DNA of 64,000 nucleotides, from assembly GCF_017313265.1 (NCBI RefSeq), contig NZ_JAFLQZ010000011.1, forward strand, positions 122,642 to 186,641, read 5' to 3'. Each line of letters opens with the position of its first letter. Position 1 is the stretch's first letter. Below are positions 1-8,147 of the stretch, piece after piece. The stretch comes from Hymenobacter telluris. GTDB lineage: Bacteria > Bacteroidota > Bacteroidia > Cytophagales > Hymenobacteraceae. The translations under genes and the position numbers were made by a program. A model generated the notes under the pieces. The model was not told the DNA's origin and made no database searches. It saw nothing but the letters and a program-made list of their open reading frames with translations.

Positions 1-1648
1 CGAGGATCAGGATTTTCGGCTCCTTCACCAGGGCGCGGGCAATGCTGACGCGCTGCTTCTGACCGCCGGAAAGCGTAATACCCCGCTCGCCGAGCTTGGT
101 ATCAAAGCCCTCGGGGAAGCGGATGATGTTGTCGTAAACATTAGCGTCTTTGGCGGCTTGCTGCATTCGTTCCTCAGTAGGGTTGTTGAGGCCGAAGTTG
201 ATGTTGTTGCGAATGGAATCGGAAAACAGAAACACGTCCTGGGGCACGTAGCCGATTTGCTCGCGCAACGAGTTCAATGAATAGTCGCGCACATCCACGC
301 CGTCGATGCGGATGGTGCCGGTGGTTACGTCGAAGAGGCGGCAGAGCAGCACGGCCACGGTGCTTTTGCCCGAGCCGGTGTTGCCAATAACCGCTAGGGT
401 CTGGCCCGGCCGGATGCGGAAGCTCACGTTGTGCAGGGCCTGGATTCCGGTGTCGGGGTAGGTGAACGATACGTTGTCGAACACAATGTCGCCCACCATT
501 TCCTGCTCGATGTTCTGCTGCGAAACGATATCGGTTTTTTGGTCGAGAAACTCGTTGATGCGGGCCTGCGAGGCTTCGGCGCGCTGCACGAGGCTGCTGG
601 TCCAGCCGAGCGCCGTCACGGGCCAGGTCAGCAGGTTCACGTAAATCAGGAACTCGGCAATGCTACCCGTGGTGATGGTGCCGCGGATAACCTCCTGCCC
701 CCCCACGTACACCGTGACAATGGTGCTGAGGCCCACCAGAAACATAATCAGCGGGAAAAACAGGGAGTTCACAAAGTTCAAGCTCAACGACTTCTCCTTG
801 TATTCATTGGACGCCCGCGCAAACTGTTGATGCGAATCCTGCTCCCGTACAAACGACTTCAGCACCCGAATCCCCGAAAACGCCTCCTGCACGAAGGTGG
901 TCATGCCCGAGAGGCTGCGCTGGATTTCGTCGCTCTTCTTCTCAATCAGGTTGTTGACGTAGAAAATGCTGACGCTCAGGATGGGCAGCGGCAGCAGCGT
1001 GTAAATCGTGAGCTTCACGTTCACCATGAACATAAGCGGCACGATGAGCACGAACAGCAGCACCAGTTGCATGAAATACATGATGGCCGGCCCGAAGTAC
1101 ATGCGCACCCGCCCTACGTCCTCCGAGATGCGCGACATCAGGTCGCCGGTGCTGTGGCGGCGGTAGAAGGCCAGCGGCAGGGTTTGGTAGTGCTGGTAGA
1201 TTTCGTTTTTCTGGTCGTTTTCAATGTGCCGGCTCATCACAATGAGCGTTTGGCGCATGAAAAACAGGAAGATGCCCCGCAGCAACGCCAGCACGATAAT
1301 CAGGATGCCGTACAGCAGCACGTTGCGCCCAAACAACGAGTACACTTCGCCCTGCGACGAGGTGCCTGCAAACAGGTGGTACAGGTCAATGCCCTCACTC
1401 ACCAAATCGAAGGCGTAGCGCACAATCTGGGCCGGGAAAATGGCCAGTAACGTGCTGAGCGCCACGAACAGGATTCCGCCCAGGAAATGCCATTTGTAGC
1501 GAAACAGGTACTTATTGGTAGCGGAAAGAGCGGACACAGCAGAGGGGAGTGGAGACGAGAAAACAGCGGCCCGGCTGGCCCCGTAAAGAGCGTAGCCAAT
1601 AGCCGGAACCGGAAATTGAGTTACTTTTGCACCCGAATTGCCGACCAT
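1..1648 (-). CDS. ABC exporter (MsbA/MdlB-like), 3' end cut by window edge
   Basis: A fused transmembrane-ATPase half transporter of the lipid/multidrug exporter type, expected in the inner membrane as a dimer. The minus strand reads through an N-terminal hydrophobic domain (first helix just after a KYLFRYKWHF stretch) and then a nucleotide-binding domain. The Walker A motif GNTGSGKST lies near 345-375, and the ABC signature LSGGQKQR with RVSIARAL lies near 20-75. The frame runs off position 1 just before Walker B, so roughly 70-80 C-terminal residues are missing. The start is uncertain. ATG at 1648 lies about 35 nt downstream of a TATCTTTG promoter box, but gives a ~37-residue leader before the usual start of the family; GTG at 1537 gives a more typical length. 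The substrate cannot be told from sequence. Family assignment is firm. Confidence 0.9.
   Translation of the reverse strand, partial: MVGNSGAKVTQFPVPAIGYALYGASRAAVFSSPLPSAVSALSATNKYLFRYKWHFLGGILFVALSTLLAIFPAQIVRYAFDLVSEGIDLYHLFAGTSSQGEVYSLFGRNVLLYGILIIVLALLRGIFLFFMRQTLIVMSRHIENDQKNEIYQHYQTLPLAFYRRHSTGDLMSRISEDVGRVRMYFGPAIMYFMQLVLLFVLIVPLMFMVNVKLTIYTLLPLPILSVSIFYVNNLIEKKSDEIQRSLSGMTTFVQEAFSGIRVLKSFVREQDSHQQFARASNEYKEKSLSLNFVNSLFFPLIMFLVGLSTIVTVYVGGQEVIRGTITTGSIAEFLIYVNLLTWPVTALGWTSSLVQRAEASQARINEFLDQKTDIVSQQNIEQEMVGDIVFDNVSFTYPDTGIQALHNVSFRIRPGQTLAVIGNTGSGKSTVAVLLCRLFDVTTGTIRIDGVDVRDYSLNSLREQIGYVPQDVFLFSDSIRNNINFGLNNPTEERMQQAAKDANVYDNIIRFPEGFDTKLGERGITLSGGQKQRVSIARALVKEPKILIL
1622..1629 (+). 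promoter_or_regulatory. Bacteroidota-type -7 box for the leucine dehydrogenase gene
   Basis: TACTTTTG matches the TAnnTTTG -7 element recognised by the Bacteroidota primary sigma factor. It lies about 120 nt before the ATG at 1750. No clear TTTG -33 element is seen at the ideal spacing, so this is a candidate only. Confidence 0.35.
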
Positions 1649-1680
1649 AACGCCCGATTCATTGTAGGCGTTGCGGTTGG

Positions 1681-1688
1681 CAAAGATA
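1681..1688 (-). promoter_or_regulatory. Bacteroidota-type -7 box for the ABC exporter
   Basis: On the minus strand this reads TATCTTTG, a match to TAnnTTTG, about 35 nt upstream of the ATG at 1648. It is the main reason to consider that upstream start for the exporter. Confidence 0.4.
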
Positions 1689-1749
1689 CAACAGTCAAGT
1701 CCCGCTCTTTCCTTTCCCAAATCCCACCCACTCTTCAATCTCCTTTCCC

Positions 1750-2841
1750 ATGGTTGAATTTCACGAGACGACCGACACGTCGGTCTTTGGTCAAATTGCC
1801 GAGTTCCAACACGAGCAAGTGGTGTTCTGCCACGACCACGAAACGGGCTTGCGTGCCATCATCGGTATTCACAACACGGTGCTGGGCCCGGCGCTGGGTG
1901 GTACCCGCATGTGGCACTATGCTTCTGATGCCGACGCTTTGCACGACGTGCTGCGCCTCTCGCGCGGCATGAGCTACAAGGCCGCCATTTCGGGCCTGAA
2001 CCTGGGCGGCGGCAAGGCCGTCATCATCGGCGACGCCAAAACCATGAAGACCGAGGCCCTGCTGCGCAAGTTTGGCCGCTTCGTGCAGAACCTGAACGGC
2101 AAGTACATCACCGCCGAAGATGTGAACATGACCACCAAGGACATGGAATACATTCGGATGGAAACCAAGCACGTAGCGGGCCTGCCCGAAAGCATGGGCG
2201 GCTCCGGCGACCCGTCGCCGGTAACAGCTTACGGTACCTACATGGGTATGAAGGCCGCCGCCAAAAAGGCTTTCGGTTCAGAGAGCCTGGCTGGTAAGCG
2301 CATTGCCGTGCAGGGCGTGGGCCACGTGGGTACTTACCTCATGGATTACTTGCAGAAAGAAGGCGCCAAGTTGGTACTGACTGACTATTACGAAGACCGC
2401 GCCTTGGAAGCCGCTGCCCGTTTCGGTGCCGTCGCCGTTGGCCTCGATGAAATCTACGACCAAGAGGTGGACATCTACTCGCCATGCGCGCTGGGTGCTA
2501 CCATCAACGACGATACCATTGACCGGCTCACGTGCCGGGTAATAGCCGGTTGCGCCAACAATCAGCTGGAAAACGAAAACGTGCACGGCCCTGCCCTTGT
2601 GGACCGCGGCATCGTGTACGCCCCCGATTTCCTGATTAATGCCGGCGGCCTCATCAACGTTTACTCCGAGGTAATTGGAGGCAGCCGCCAGTCGGCCCTC
2701 ACCCAAACCGAGAAAATTTTCGATTACACCACCCAAGTGCTTACCAAAGCCGAGCAGGAAGGCACGCACCCCCAGGCGGCGGCCATCCGGCAAGCCGAGG
2801 AGCGCATTGCCGCCATCGGCAAAGTCAAATCCACTTACTAA
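1750..2841 (+). CDS. Leucine dehydrogenase (Glu/Leu/Phe/Val dehydrogenase family)
   Basis: Catalyses reversible NAD-dependent oxidative deamination of branched-chain amino acids to their 2-oxo acids in the cytoplasm. At 363 aa it has the usual length of leucine dehydrogenases, which are shorter than glutamate dehydrogenases. The substrate-binding half carries GGTRMW near residue 50 and the catalytic-lysine motif GGGKAVI (Lys89). The NAD-binding half carries GVGHVG at 189-194. CALG, with NQL further on, fits the family. The ATG at 1750 follows a pyrimidine-rich leader without Shine-Dalgarno. It is followed by a class I inverted repeat and then nusB. Two further members of the superfamily lie at 17256 and 37112; leucine or valine as main substrate is inferred from length and family resemblance. 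Confidence 0.9.
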   Translation: MVEFHETTDTSVFGQIAEFQHEQVVFCHDHETGLRAIIGIHNTVLGPALGGTRMWHYASDADALHDVLRLSRGMSYKAAISGLNLGGGKAVIIGDAKTMKTEALLRKFGRFVQNLNGKYITAEDVNMTTKDMEYIRMETKHVAGLPESMGGSGDPSPVTAYGTYMGMKAAAKKAFGSESLAGKRIAVQGVGHVGTYLMDYLQKEGAKLVLTDYYEDRALEAAARFGAVAVGLDEIYDQEVDIYSPCALGATINDDTIDRLTCRVIAGCANNQLENENVHGPALVDRGIVYAPDFLINAGGLINVYSEVIGGSRQSALTQTEKIFDYTTQVLTKAEQEGTHPQAAAIRQAEERIAAIGKVKSTY

Positions 2842-2960
2842 ATGGTGAAATTGTGAGGTGGTGAAATGGTGAGTTTGACGTTCTAGCCGCGCAATCTGGG
2901 CAAGCGGCGCCGTCAAAACATCAAACTCACTATTTCACCATCTCACAATTTCACAACTTC
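2842..2960. repeat. Class I intergenic inverted repeat, copy A
   Basis: The left arm is made of ggtgaaat/ggtgag words ending in gtttgacgtt. After a ~35-nt GC-rich loop the right arm reads as its near-perfect reverse complement (aaactcactatttcacc...). Arms are about 43 bp with only a few mismatches. It fills the entire gap between the leucine dehydrogenase stop codon and nusB. Confidence 0.9.
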
Positions 2961-2967
2961 AACAAGA

Positions 2968-4152
2968 ATGCTCAACCGTCGCACGCTTCGCATCAAGGTC
3001 ATGCAGGCCCTGTACGCCTACCATCAGGCCGTGGGGTCTGATTTTTTACTGGCTAATGACCGGATTGCGGATGCCTTCGCGCCCGACCTGACTTCGCCCG
3101 AACCCCAGGACAAGCGCCTGCTGAAAGGCCAGCAGAAAATGGCCGAACTTACCTTTAAGGAGTGGCACAAGTCGGGCCAGGAACCCGAGAAAAGCGACGA
3201 TGCCGACGTGCAGGACGCCGTGCAGGATGCCATGAAGTACTATCAGAAAGCCGTTGCCAAGGACGCTACGTTCTACGCCGGCCAGATGGTGCACGCCGCC
3301 GAAAGCATCCACGACCAGTACCTGCACCTGCTCAATATTCCGGAAGTATTGCTTCAGATTATCGAGGAAGAAAAGGTGCGCGAAGCCCGTAAGCACTTGG
3401 CTTCCAAGGAGCCGATGCTGGATACCACGCGGCTGGAGCAAAACCCAGTCATTGAGAAGCTGCGTAGCAACTTGCAACTGCTTGACCTCACCATTCGCCG
3501 CGCTCAGCAGTGGAAAGGCGAAGACGAGCGGGAAGCCCTGCGCCTGGCCTGGCGCAACGAAATGCGCAACGACCCCGAACTGCACAGCTACCTGGCGGCG
3601 CCGGCCGGCAACTACGCCGAAGACCAAGAAATGCTCAAGCACCTCTACAAAACCTACGTGTTCAAGGGCGAAAACCTGCCCCGCTACATCGAGGAAGACG
3701 ACCTGAACTGGGAAGAAAACCGGCCCATCGTGAAGAACCTGGTGCTCAAGACGGTGAAGATGCTCGACGAAGCCGCCGACGAGAAGCTGGAACTGATGTC
3801 GTTGTCGGCTAACTGGCAGGAAGACAAGGAGTTTGCCGAAAGCCTCTACAAGCAAACCCTGGCCGAAGACGAGAAGTACGAGAAGCTCATTGCCGAATCA
3901 ACCCAGAACTGGGACGTGGAGCGCGTGGCCCTCACCGACAAGATACTGCTGAAAATGGCGCTCTGCGAGATGCACCTGTTCCGCGGTATTCCGGTGAAAG
4001 TGACCATCAACGAGTACATCGAAATCAGCAAGATTTACAGCACGCCTAAGAGCAAGCAGTTCGTGAACGGGATTCTGGATAAATTGGCCCAGGATCTGAC
4101 GGCCAGCGGCGCCATCCGCAAGTCAGGCCGTGGCTTGCTGGATAACCAGTAG
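2968..4152 (+). CDS. nusB: Transcription antitermination factor NusB, long form
   Basis: NusB binds boxA RNA with NusE (ribosomal protein S10) and supports antitermination in rRNA operons. The start MLNRRTLRIKVMQALYAY is the typical NusB opening. The C-terminal part (about residues 260-385) has the helical NusB core, with MALCEMHLFRGIP, INEYIEISK and FVNGILDKL. At 394 aa it is far longer than the 140-150 aa enzymes of Proteobacteria, but long NusB proteins with a highly charged middle insertion are usual in Bacteroidota. The stop codon lies in the first bases of a class II inverted repeat. It heads the conserved nusB-DUF1573-yajC-cdaR-coaE neighbourhood, here interrupted by ytxH and icd. Confidence 0.93.
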   Translation: MLNRRTLRIKVMQALYAYHQAVGSDFLLANDRIADAFAPDLTSPEPQDKRLLKGQQKMAELTFKEWHKSGQEPEKSDDADVQDAVQDAMKYYQKAVAKDATFYAGQMVHAAESIHDQYLHLLNIPEVLLQIIEEEKVREARKHLASKEPMLDTTRLEQNPVIEKLRSNLQLLDLTIRRAQQWKGEDEREALRLAWRNEMRNDPELHSYLAAPAGNYAEDQEMLKHLYKTYVFKGENLPRYIEEDDLNWEENRPIVKNLVLKTVKMLDEAADEKLELMSLSANWQEDKEFAESLYKQTLAEDEKYEKLIAESTQNWDVERVALTDKILLKMALCEMHLFRGIPVKVTINEYIEISKIYSTPKSKQFVNGILDKLAQDLTASGAIRKSGRGLLDNQ

Positions 4153-4243
4153 GTAGTAGGTATTGGGTAGTTGGTAATTGGATATGGGCATTAGGTTTTA
4201 TTGCCTATTACCTACTACTAATTACTCAATACCAACTACCCAC
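4149..4243. repeat. Class II intergenic inverted repeat
   Basis: Built from gtaggtattgggtagttgg-type words, with a right arm of the complementary words (taccaactaccca). The arms are imperfect, about 30-40 bp, around an AT-rich loop. The first bases include the nusB stop codon TAG. Confidence 0.75.
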
Positions 4244-4324
4244 TGCACCTCAGCTGGCAGTTCTGCGTATTAAGGCTCACTTTCCCTGTTCAATACTCAC
4301 TAGTTCATACTCACTCTTCATACA

Positions 4325-4636
4325 ATGAGTAGCAAAACCCTCACCGGCATTCTTTGCTTTGCCGGCGGCGCCGTCACCGGAGCCGTTATTGGCTTGTTAT
4401 ACGCCCCCGAAACCGGCCGCGAAACGCGGAGCTGGTTGAGCTATCAGCTGGAGAAATACCGCGAGGCCCTGGCCGACATTACCGAGAACCTGGTAACCAG
4501 CCGCTCGGATATCGGCCCGTCGTCGGCCAAAAGTGAAGGCCAGCGCGTGATTCAAGACGCCAAGAGCAAGGCCGAGCAGCTCCTTGGCGACGTAGACCAG
4601 CTCATCAACCAAATTAACTCGCGCAAGACCCTATAA
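4325..4636 (+). CDS. YtxH domain protein
   Basis: A 103-aa protein with one N-terminal glycine-rich transmembrane helix (about residues 5-25, including GGAVTGAVIGLLYAP). A charged helical tail follows, predicted to lie in the cytoplasm or along the membrane. The motif LLYAPETGRETR is the hallmark of YtxH/GvpP-like proteins, which are often linked to general stress in Firmicutes and are widespread in Bacteroidota with unknown molecular function. The ATG at 4325 follows a short AT-rich leader. No partner can be inferred from the neighbours nusB and icd. Confidence 0.85.
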   Translation: MSSKTLTGILCFAGGAVTGAVIGLLYAPETGRETRSWLSYQLEKYREALADITENLVTSRSDIGPSSAKSEGQRVIQDAKSKAEQLLGDVDQLINQINSRKTL

Positions 4637-4656
4637 TGGCCCGCGCGGGCACCGGA

Positions 4657-4722
4657 AATGTGCTGATGTACTGATTTGCAGGGGTGTTGCTTCACCGTCG
4701 CAAATCAGCGCATCAGCACATT
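4657..4722. repeat. Class III intergenic inverted repeat
   Basis: The left arm (aatgtgctgatg..., 4657-4679) and right arm (4700-4722) are 23 bp each and pair with two mismatches around a 20-nt loop. It sits between the YtxH gene and the icd promoter. A related element precedes rfbB at 45900-45998. Confidence 0.8.
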
Positions 4723-4749
4723 TTTCATTATTAGCACATTCTGGCGTGG

Positions 4750-4757
4750 TACCTTTG
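4750..4757 (+). promoter_or_regulatory. Bacteroidota-type -7 box for icd
   Basis: TACCTTTG followed by C is a full match to TAnnTTTG. It lies 62 nt before the icd ATG, immediately after the class III hairpin, so icd probably has its own promoter. Confidence 0.5.
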
Positions 4758-4819
4758 CGGCACGTACCCCGGCTACGGCTGGGCCCGCTTCCCCATCCCT
4801 TCACTTTATTCACTTTTTG

Positions 4820-5824
4820 ATGCACCTTATCACCCTCATCCCCGGCGACGGCATTGGCCCTGAAATCACGAAAGCGGTAACTGATATTTTTGCGGCGGCG
4901 CAGGTGCCCGTGCAGTGGGAAGAGCAGAACGCCGGCCAGACCACCTTCGACCAGTCGGGGGAATTGATTCCGCAGGCTTTATTGACGTCGCTGGAGAAAA
5001 ACCGGGTGGCACTGAAAGGCCCGATTACCACGCCCGTGGGCAAGGGCTTCCGCAGCATCAACGTAACGCTGCGCCAGAAGTACGACCTCTACCAGAATGT
5101 GCGGCCTTCCAAAACCACGGAAGGCATCAAAACCCGCTACGAAGGCATTGATTTGGTACTGTTCCGCGAAAACACCGAGGGGCTGTACTCAGGGCTGGAA
5201 GTGTGGGACGAACGTTTGGGCATTGCTGATTCCATTGCCCGCATCACGGTGGCGGGCGCCCGCAAAATATGCCGCGCTGCCTTTGCGTACGCCGCCAAGC
5301 ATGGCCGCAAGAAAGTAACCCTGGCCCACAAGGCCAACATCATTAAGATGGCCGGCACCATCATGCTGAACGCCTGCAAGGAAGCTGCTACCGAGTTTCC
5401 GCAGATTGTGTTCGAGGATAAAATCATCGACAACATGTGCATGCAGCTCGTGAACAAGCCCGAGCAGTTTGATGTGATTGTGACCACTAACCTGTTTGGC
5501 GACCTTCTCTCCGACCTCTGCGCCGGCCTCGTGGGCGGCCTGGGGGTGGTGGCCGGGGCCAACATCGGCGACGAAATGGCCATTTTTGAAGCCGTACACG
5601 GCTCGGCGCCGGATATTGCCGGCCAAGGCAAAGCCAACCCCACCGCGCTGCTCCGCTCGGCCCTGATGATGCTGCACCACCTCGGCGAGCACCAGTACGC
5701 CGACACCATCGAGAAGGCGCTGGAAGCCACCCTCAAAGACAAAGAGAAATGCACCGGCGACCTGGGCGGCACGGCTTCTACCAGCGAGTTTGCCCAGGCT
5801 ATTATCAGCAACTTAAGCAAGTAA
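4820..5824 (+). CDS. icd: NAD-dependent isocitrate dehydrogenase
   Basis: Oxidatively decarboxylates isocitrate to 2-oxoglutarate in the TCA cycle. The 334-aa product starts MHLITLIPGDGIGPE, the nucleotide/substrate-fold opening of the isocitrate/isopropylmalate dehydrogenase family. The substrate loop GFRSINVTLRQ (about 77-86) has the serine-containing isocitrate pattern, followed by RENTEGLYSG (116-125). Metal-binding Asp residues lie in NLFGDLLSDL, and the dinucleotide-binding HGSAPDIAG is present. The short length resembles eukaryotic-type NAD-IDH subunits rather than the 415-aa NADP enzyme of E. coli. An upstream in-frame ATG at 4676 is rejected because its extension reads through the hairpin and promoter. 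3-isopropylmalate or homoisocitrate dehydrogenase is the alternative. Confidence 0.9.
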   Translation: MHLITLIPGDGIGPEITKAVTDIFAAAQVPVQWEEQNAGQTTFDQSGELIPQALLTSLEKNRVALKGPITTPVGKGFRSINVTLRQKYDLYQNVRPSKTTEGIKTRYEGIDLVLFRENTEGLYSGLEVWDERLGIADSIARITVAGARKICRAAFAYAAKHGRKKVTLAHKANIIKMAGTIMLNACKEAATEFPQIVFEDKIIDNMCMQLVNKPEQFDVIVTTNLFGDLLSDLCAGLVGGLGVVAGANIGDEMAIFEAVHGSAPDIAGQGKANPTALLRSALMMLHHLGEHQYADTIEKALEATLKDKEKCTGDLGGTASTSEFAQAIISNLSK

Positions 5825-5839
5825 GCTGCTGATAAGTAG

Positions 5840-5927
5840 CACAACCCAATAGCAAAGACCTTTTTACGGTGGCGCGGCAAAGCAACTGCCCGTTCCACCG
5901 TAAAAAGGTCTTTGCTATTGGGTTGTG
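5840..5927. terminator. Perfect 33-bp inverted repeat after icd
   Basis: The arms 5840-5872 and 5895-5927 are exact reverse complements across 33 bp with a 22-nt loop. It lies 16 nt after the icd stop codon. Its position suggests a transcription terminator or RNA-stabilising hairpin, although there is no clean U-run. Confidence 0.8.
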
Positions 5928-6007
5928 CGCCACAGCCCACGAATAAACCGTAATTTTACGGGAAACTTTTACACCGTACCTGTAAGCGTATGGCCCCTGC
6001 CACTCAT

Positions 6008-6538
6008 ATGAAACGTACTCTTTTTTCTGCTCTCCTGCTTTCGGGCGTACTGCTGACCGGCGCCTGCAACTCCGACAAAACCAGCGAAGTAGGCACCGAA
6101 GGCATGAATGCCGCTGCCACTGACGCTAGCGAAGCCGCCGCCAACCCAACCGTTGACAACCCCAACGTGGTATCCGACACGGAGGTGCCCAACCCGAATG
6201 CGCCGGTAATGACCTTCGTGCAAACCGAGCACGACTTCGGCGACATTCAGCCTGGCTCGGTGGTGAAGCACACCTTCGAGTTTACCAACACCGGTAAGTC
6301 GCCGCTGCTGATTGAAAACGCTACTGCTTCGTGCGGCTGCACCACCCCCAACTGGACCAAGGAGCCCATTGCCCCCGGTGCCAAAGGCACCATTGATGTG
6401 CAGTTCGACAGCCACGGTAAGTCAGGCATCCAAAACAAGGAGGTAGCAGTGCGGGGCAATACCTCGCCGAGCATCACCAAAATCAGCATCAAGGCCAACA
6501 TCCTCCCCGACGGCTCACAAGGCCCGGTAGCGCAATAA
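6008..6538 (+). CDS. DUF1573 lipoprotein
   Basis: An exported lipoprotein of 176 aa. The start at 6008 gives a classic lipoprotein signal: MKRTLF, a hydrophobic core, then the lipobox LLTGAC with the acylated Cys at about residue 20. An in-frame ATG at 5990 would only add six residues. A Thr/Asn/Ala-rich linker leads to a DUF1573 domain from about residue 65, recognisable by FDFGDI-like HDFGDIQPG, HTFEFTNTGKSPL and CGCTTPNW. DUF1573 is an immunoglobulin-like fold of unknown role, common in Bacteroidota next to yajC. It probably acts in the periplasm. The stop codon abuts a class I repeat. Confidence 0.9.
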   Translation: MKRTLFSALLLSGVLLTGACNSDKTSEVGTEGMNAAATDASEAAANPTVDNPNVVSDTEVPNPNAPVMTFVQTEHDFGDIQPGSVVKHTFEFTNTGKSPLLIENATASCGCTTPNWTKEPIAPGAKGTIDVQFDSHGKSGIQNKEVAVRGNTSPSITKISIKANILPDGSQGPVAQ

Positions 6539-6665
6539 GGTGAAATGGTGAGATGGTGAAATAGTGAGTTTAATGTTCGACTTGCGCAATTGGTGCTATC
6601 GGAATATTAAACCCATCATTTCACCATCTCACTACTCACCATTTCACCATCTCACCATTTCACCA
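6539..6665. repeat. Class I intergenic inverted repeat, copy B
   Basis: Begins two bases after the DUF1573 stop codon with ggtgaaatggtgag words and ends with their complements directly against the yajC ATG (6667). The right arm is extended by an extra run of ctcaccatttcaccat words, so this copy looks internally expanded. Confidence 0.9.
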
Positions 6666-6666
6666 T

Positions 6667-6984
6667 ATGCTGCTTACGCTTCTTTTACAAGCCCGCCCCG
6701 CCGGCGAAAGCTGGGTTTCTTTTCTGCCGCTGATTGGTATTGCGGTGGTGATGTACTTCTTCATGATTCGGCCGCAGCAACGGAAAGCCGCCGAAGCCAA
6801 GAAATTCCGCGACTCTATTGCCAAAGGCTCTACCATCGTAACCATTGGCGGCTTGCACGGCAAAGTGCTGGACCTGACCGACGAATCGGTGACGATTGAA
6901 GTGGACAAAGGCACCCGCCTGAAGTTCGACCGTTCGGCCATTGCCCGCGAGGTGAAGCCGGCCAAAGAAGTGGTGAAAGAGTAA
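6667..6984 (+). CDS. yajC: Preprotein translocase subunit YajC
   Basis: Small accessory membrane protein of the SecDF-YajC complex that associates with SecYEG. The 105-aa product has one N-terminal transmembrane helix (about 14-34) ending in the strongly conserved FFMIRPQQRK, followed by the cytosolic YajC domain with STIVTIGGLHGKV. The ATG lies one base after a class I repeat, so the repeat forms its whole 5' leader unless transcription reads through from the DUF1573 gene. Neighbours match the conserved Bacteroidota order. Confidence 0.96.
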   Translation: MLLTLLLQARPAGESWVSFLPLIGIAVVMYFFMIRPQQRKAAEAKKFRDSIAKGSTIVTIGGLHGKVLDLTDESVTIEVDKGTRLKFDRSAIAREVKPAKEVVKE

Positions 6985-7086
6985 GGACGGATGGGTAGGG
7001 GCTGCGTATGATACAGGAAAGGCGAAGCAGTCTTTAATTGCCTACTTTGTCTTTCGGTTACGTCTTTCTAGCCCCACTACCGCCCC

Positions 7087-8049
7087 ATGTTTTTCAACCG
7101 TTCCATCCGTTTGCTGCGCTGGTTTACCAGTCCATTCTACGGGCAGGGGCGGAGTTATTGGCAGGCGGTAACGGCGTGCTTTCTGGTAGCCAGCACGTTC
7201 TGGCTGCTCAATGCGTTGGGCAAAACCTACACCACCCGCATCCTGTATCCGCTGGCGTGGCGCTACGACGATACCCGGTATATTCCGGTGCAGCCCCTGC
7301 CCACCGAGGTGGCCGTGAACGTAACCGGCCGAGGTTGGAAACTGCTGCGCAAGCAATTGATGCTGGACGTGAAGCCCGCCGAAATATCCTTGCTGCGGGG
7401 CTTGCCGGCTACCCGTTACGTAACGGGCACCGCCGTACGGCCCGCGTTGCAGACGGCAATGGAAGGCTTGCAGTTCAATTACCTCATCAGCGATACGCTG
7501 TGGGTGAATTTTGATAGGCTGGTGAAGCGCCGGCTACCGCTTGCGCTCAGTCCGGCTGCCGATGGTTCGGCGTTGCCGTACGCCGCAGTTTTCGAGCCGA
7601 AAACCGTGGTGTTTCAAGGACCGGCCGAACAAGTGGAAGCTTTAGCCGACCCGTATCCGGTGCATTTGCCCCAGGCGCCTGCCAGCAGTACCAACGGTAC
7701 GTTGCGTGTGCCTATTGGTGGGCCCGAACTGGTGGTAACCAACGTGCCCGAAGTGAAAGTGCGCCTGCAAGCCCGGCCGCTGGTGGTTATTGCCATGCAG
7801 GTAGAGCCTGAGTTGGTAGGATTTCCGGCCAACACCAGCTACCAGCTCCAACCGGCCACCGTGCGCGTGCGGCTACAGTGCTTCAAGGAGGATACGGCCC
7901 GCCTCCACCAGAGCCAGGTGCACGTTCAGTTGCGCTTCGGCTCATTTATTGGCCCCGATTCCACGTTGCAACCCATTCTCACCGACCTGCCCGACGTGGT
8001 GCGGGGCAGCCGAATTATTACCCCTGCCGTCCGTATCACTCGGCAATGA
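7087..8049 (+). CDS. YbbR/CdaR-like membrane protein
   Basis: A 320-aa protein with a basic N-terminus, one transmembrane helix (about 27-46, QAVTACFLVASTFWLLNAL) and an extracytoplasmic region of repeated YbbR-type beta domains. Repeating elements such as PTEVAVNVTGRG, VVFQGPAEQVEAL and VRVRLQCF are consistent with three or more YbbR modules. In Firmicutes the homologue CdaR regulates the c-di-AMP synthase CdaA. In Bacteroidota the yajC-ybbR-coaE order is conserved, but no cdaA is next to it here. Function beyond the domain is therefore inferred. Confidence 0.8.
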   Translation: MFFNRSIRLLRWFTSPFYGQGRSYWQAVTACFLVASTFWLLNALGKTYTTRILYPLAWRYDDTRYIPVQPLPTEVAVNVTGRGWKLLRKQLMLDVKPAEISLLRGLPATRYVTGTAVRPALQTAMEGLQFNYLISDTLWVNFDRLVKRRLPLALSPAADGSALPYAAVFEPKTVVFQGPAEQVEALADPYPVHLPQAPASSTNGTLRVPIGGPELVVTNVPEVKVRLQARPLVVIAMQVEPELVGFPANTSYQLQPATVRVRLQCFKEDTARLHQSQVHVQLRFGSFIGPDSTLQPILTDLPDVVRGSRIITPAVRITRQ

Positions 8050-8142
8050 GTTTTTTGGTGTTGGTTTTTTGTTTTCCGGCGGTTGGAACCCCCGCGAAAA
8101 ATCAGGCCCGAAAAACATAAACCCACCAACGAAAAACGAACA
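8050..8142. repeat. Imperfect inverted repeat of gttttttggtgttgg words (class VII)
   Basis: Starts directly after the cdaR-like stop codon. T/G-rich words (ttttttggtgttggttttttg) are mirrored by gaaaaac, acccaccaac and gaaaaacg words before the coaE ATG. The arms are imperfect. The build is the same as in other gaps of this window. Confidence 0.55.
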
Positions 8143-8147
8143 CAAGT

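Noticed and set aside
431..1450. Long plus-strand open frame opposite the ABC exporter
   Set aside because: His/Gln-rich composition is typical of an antisense shadow of a GC-rich gene, and the minus strand shows Walker A and the ABC signature.
4676..4819. N-terminal extension of icd from the ATG at 4676
   Set aside because: It reads through the class III hairpin and promoter and lacks family similarity; the ATG at 4820 starts the conserved fold.
5137..5940. Long minus-strand frame opposite icd
   Set aside because: It covers icd with no domain and extends into the hairpin; isocitrate dehydrogenase motifs are on the plus strand.
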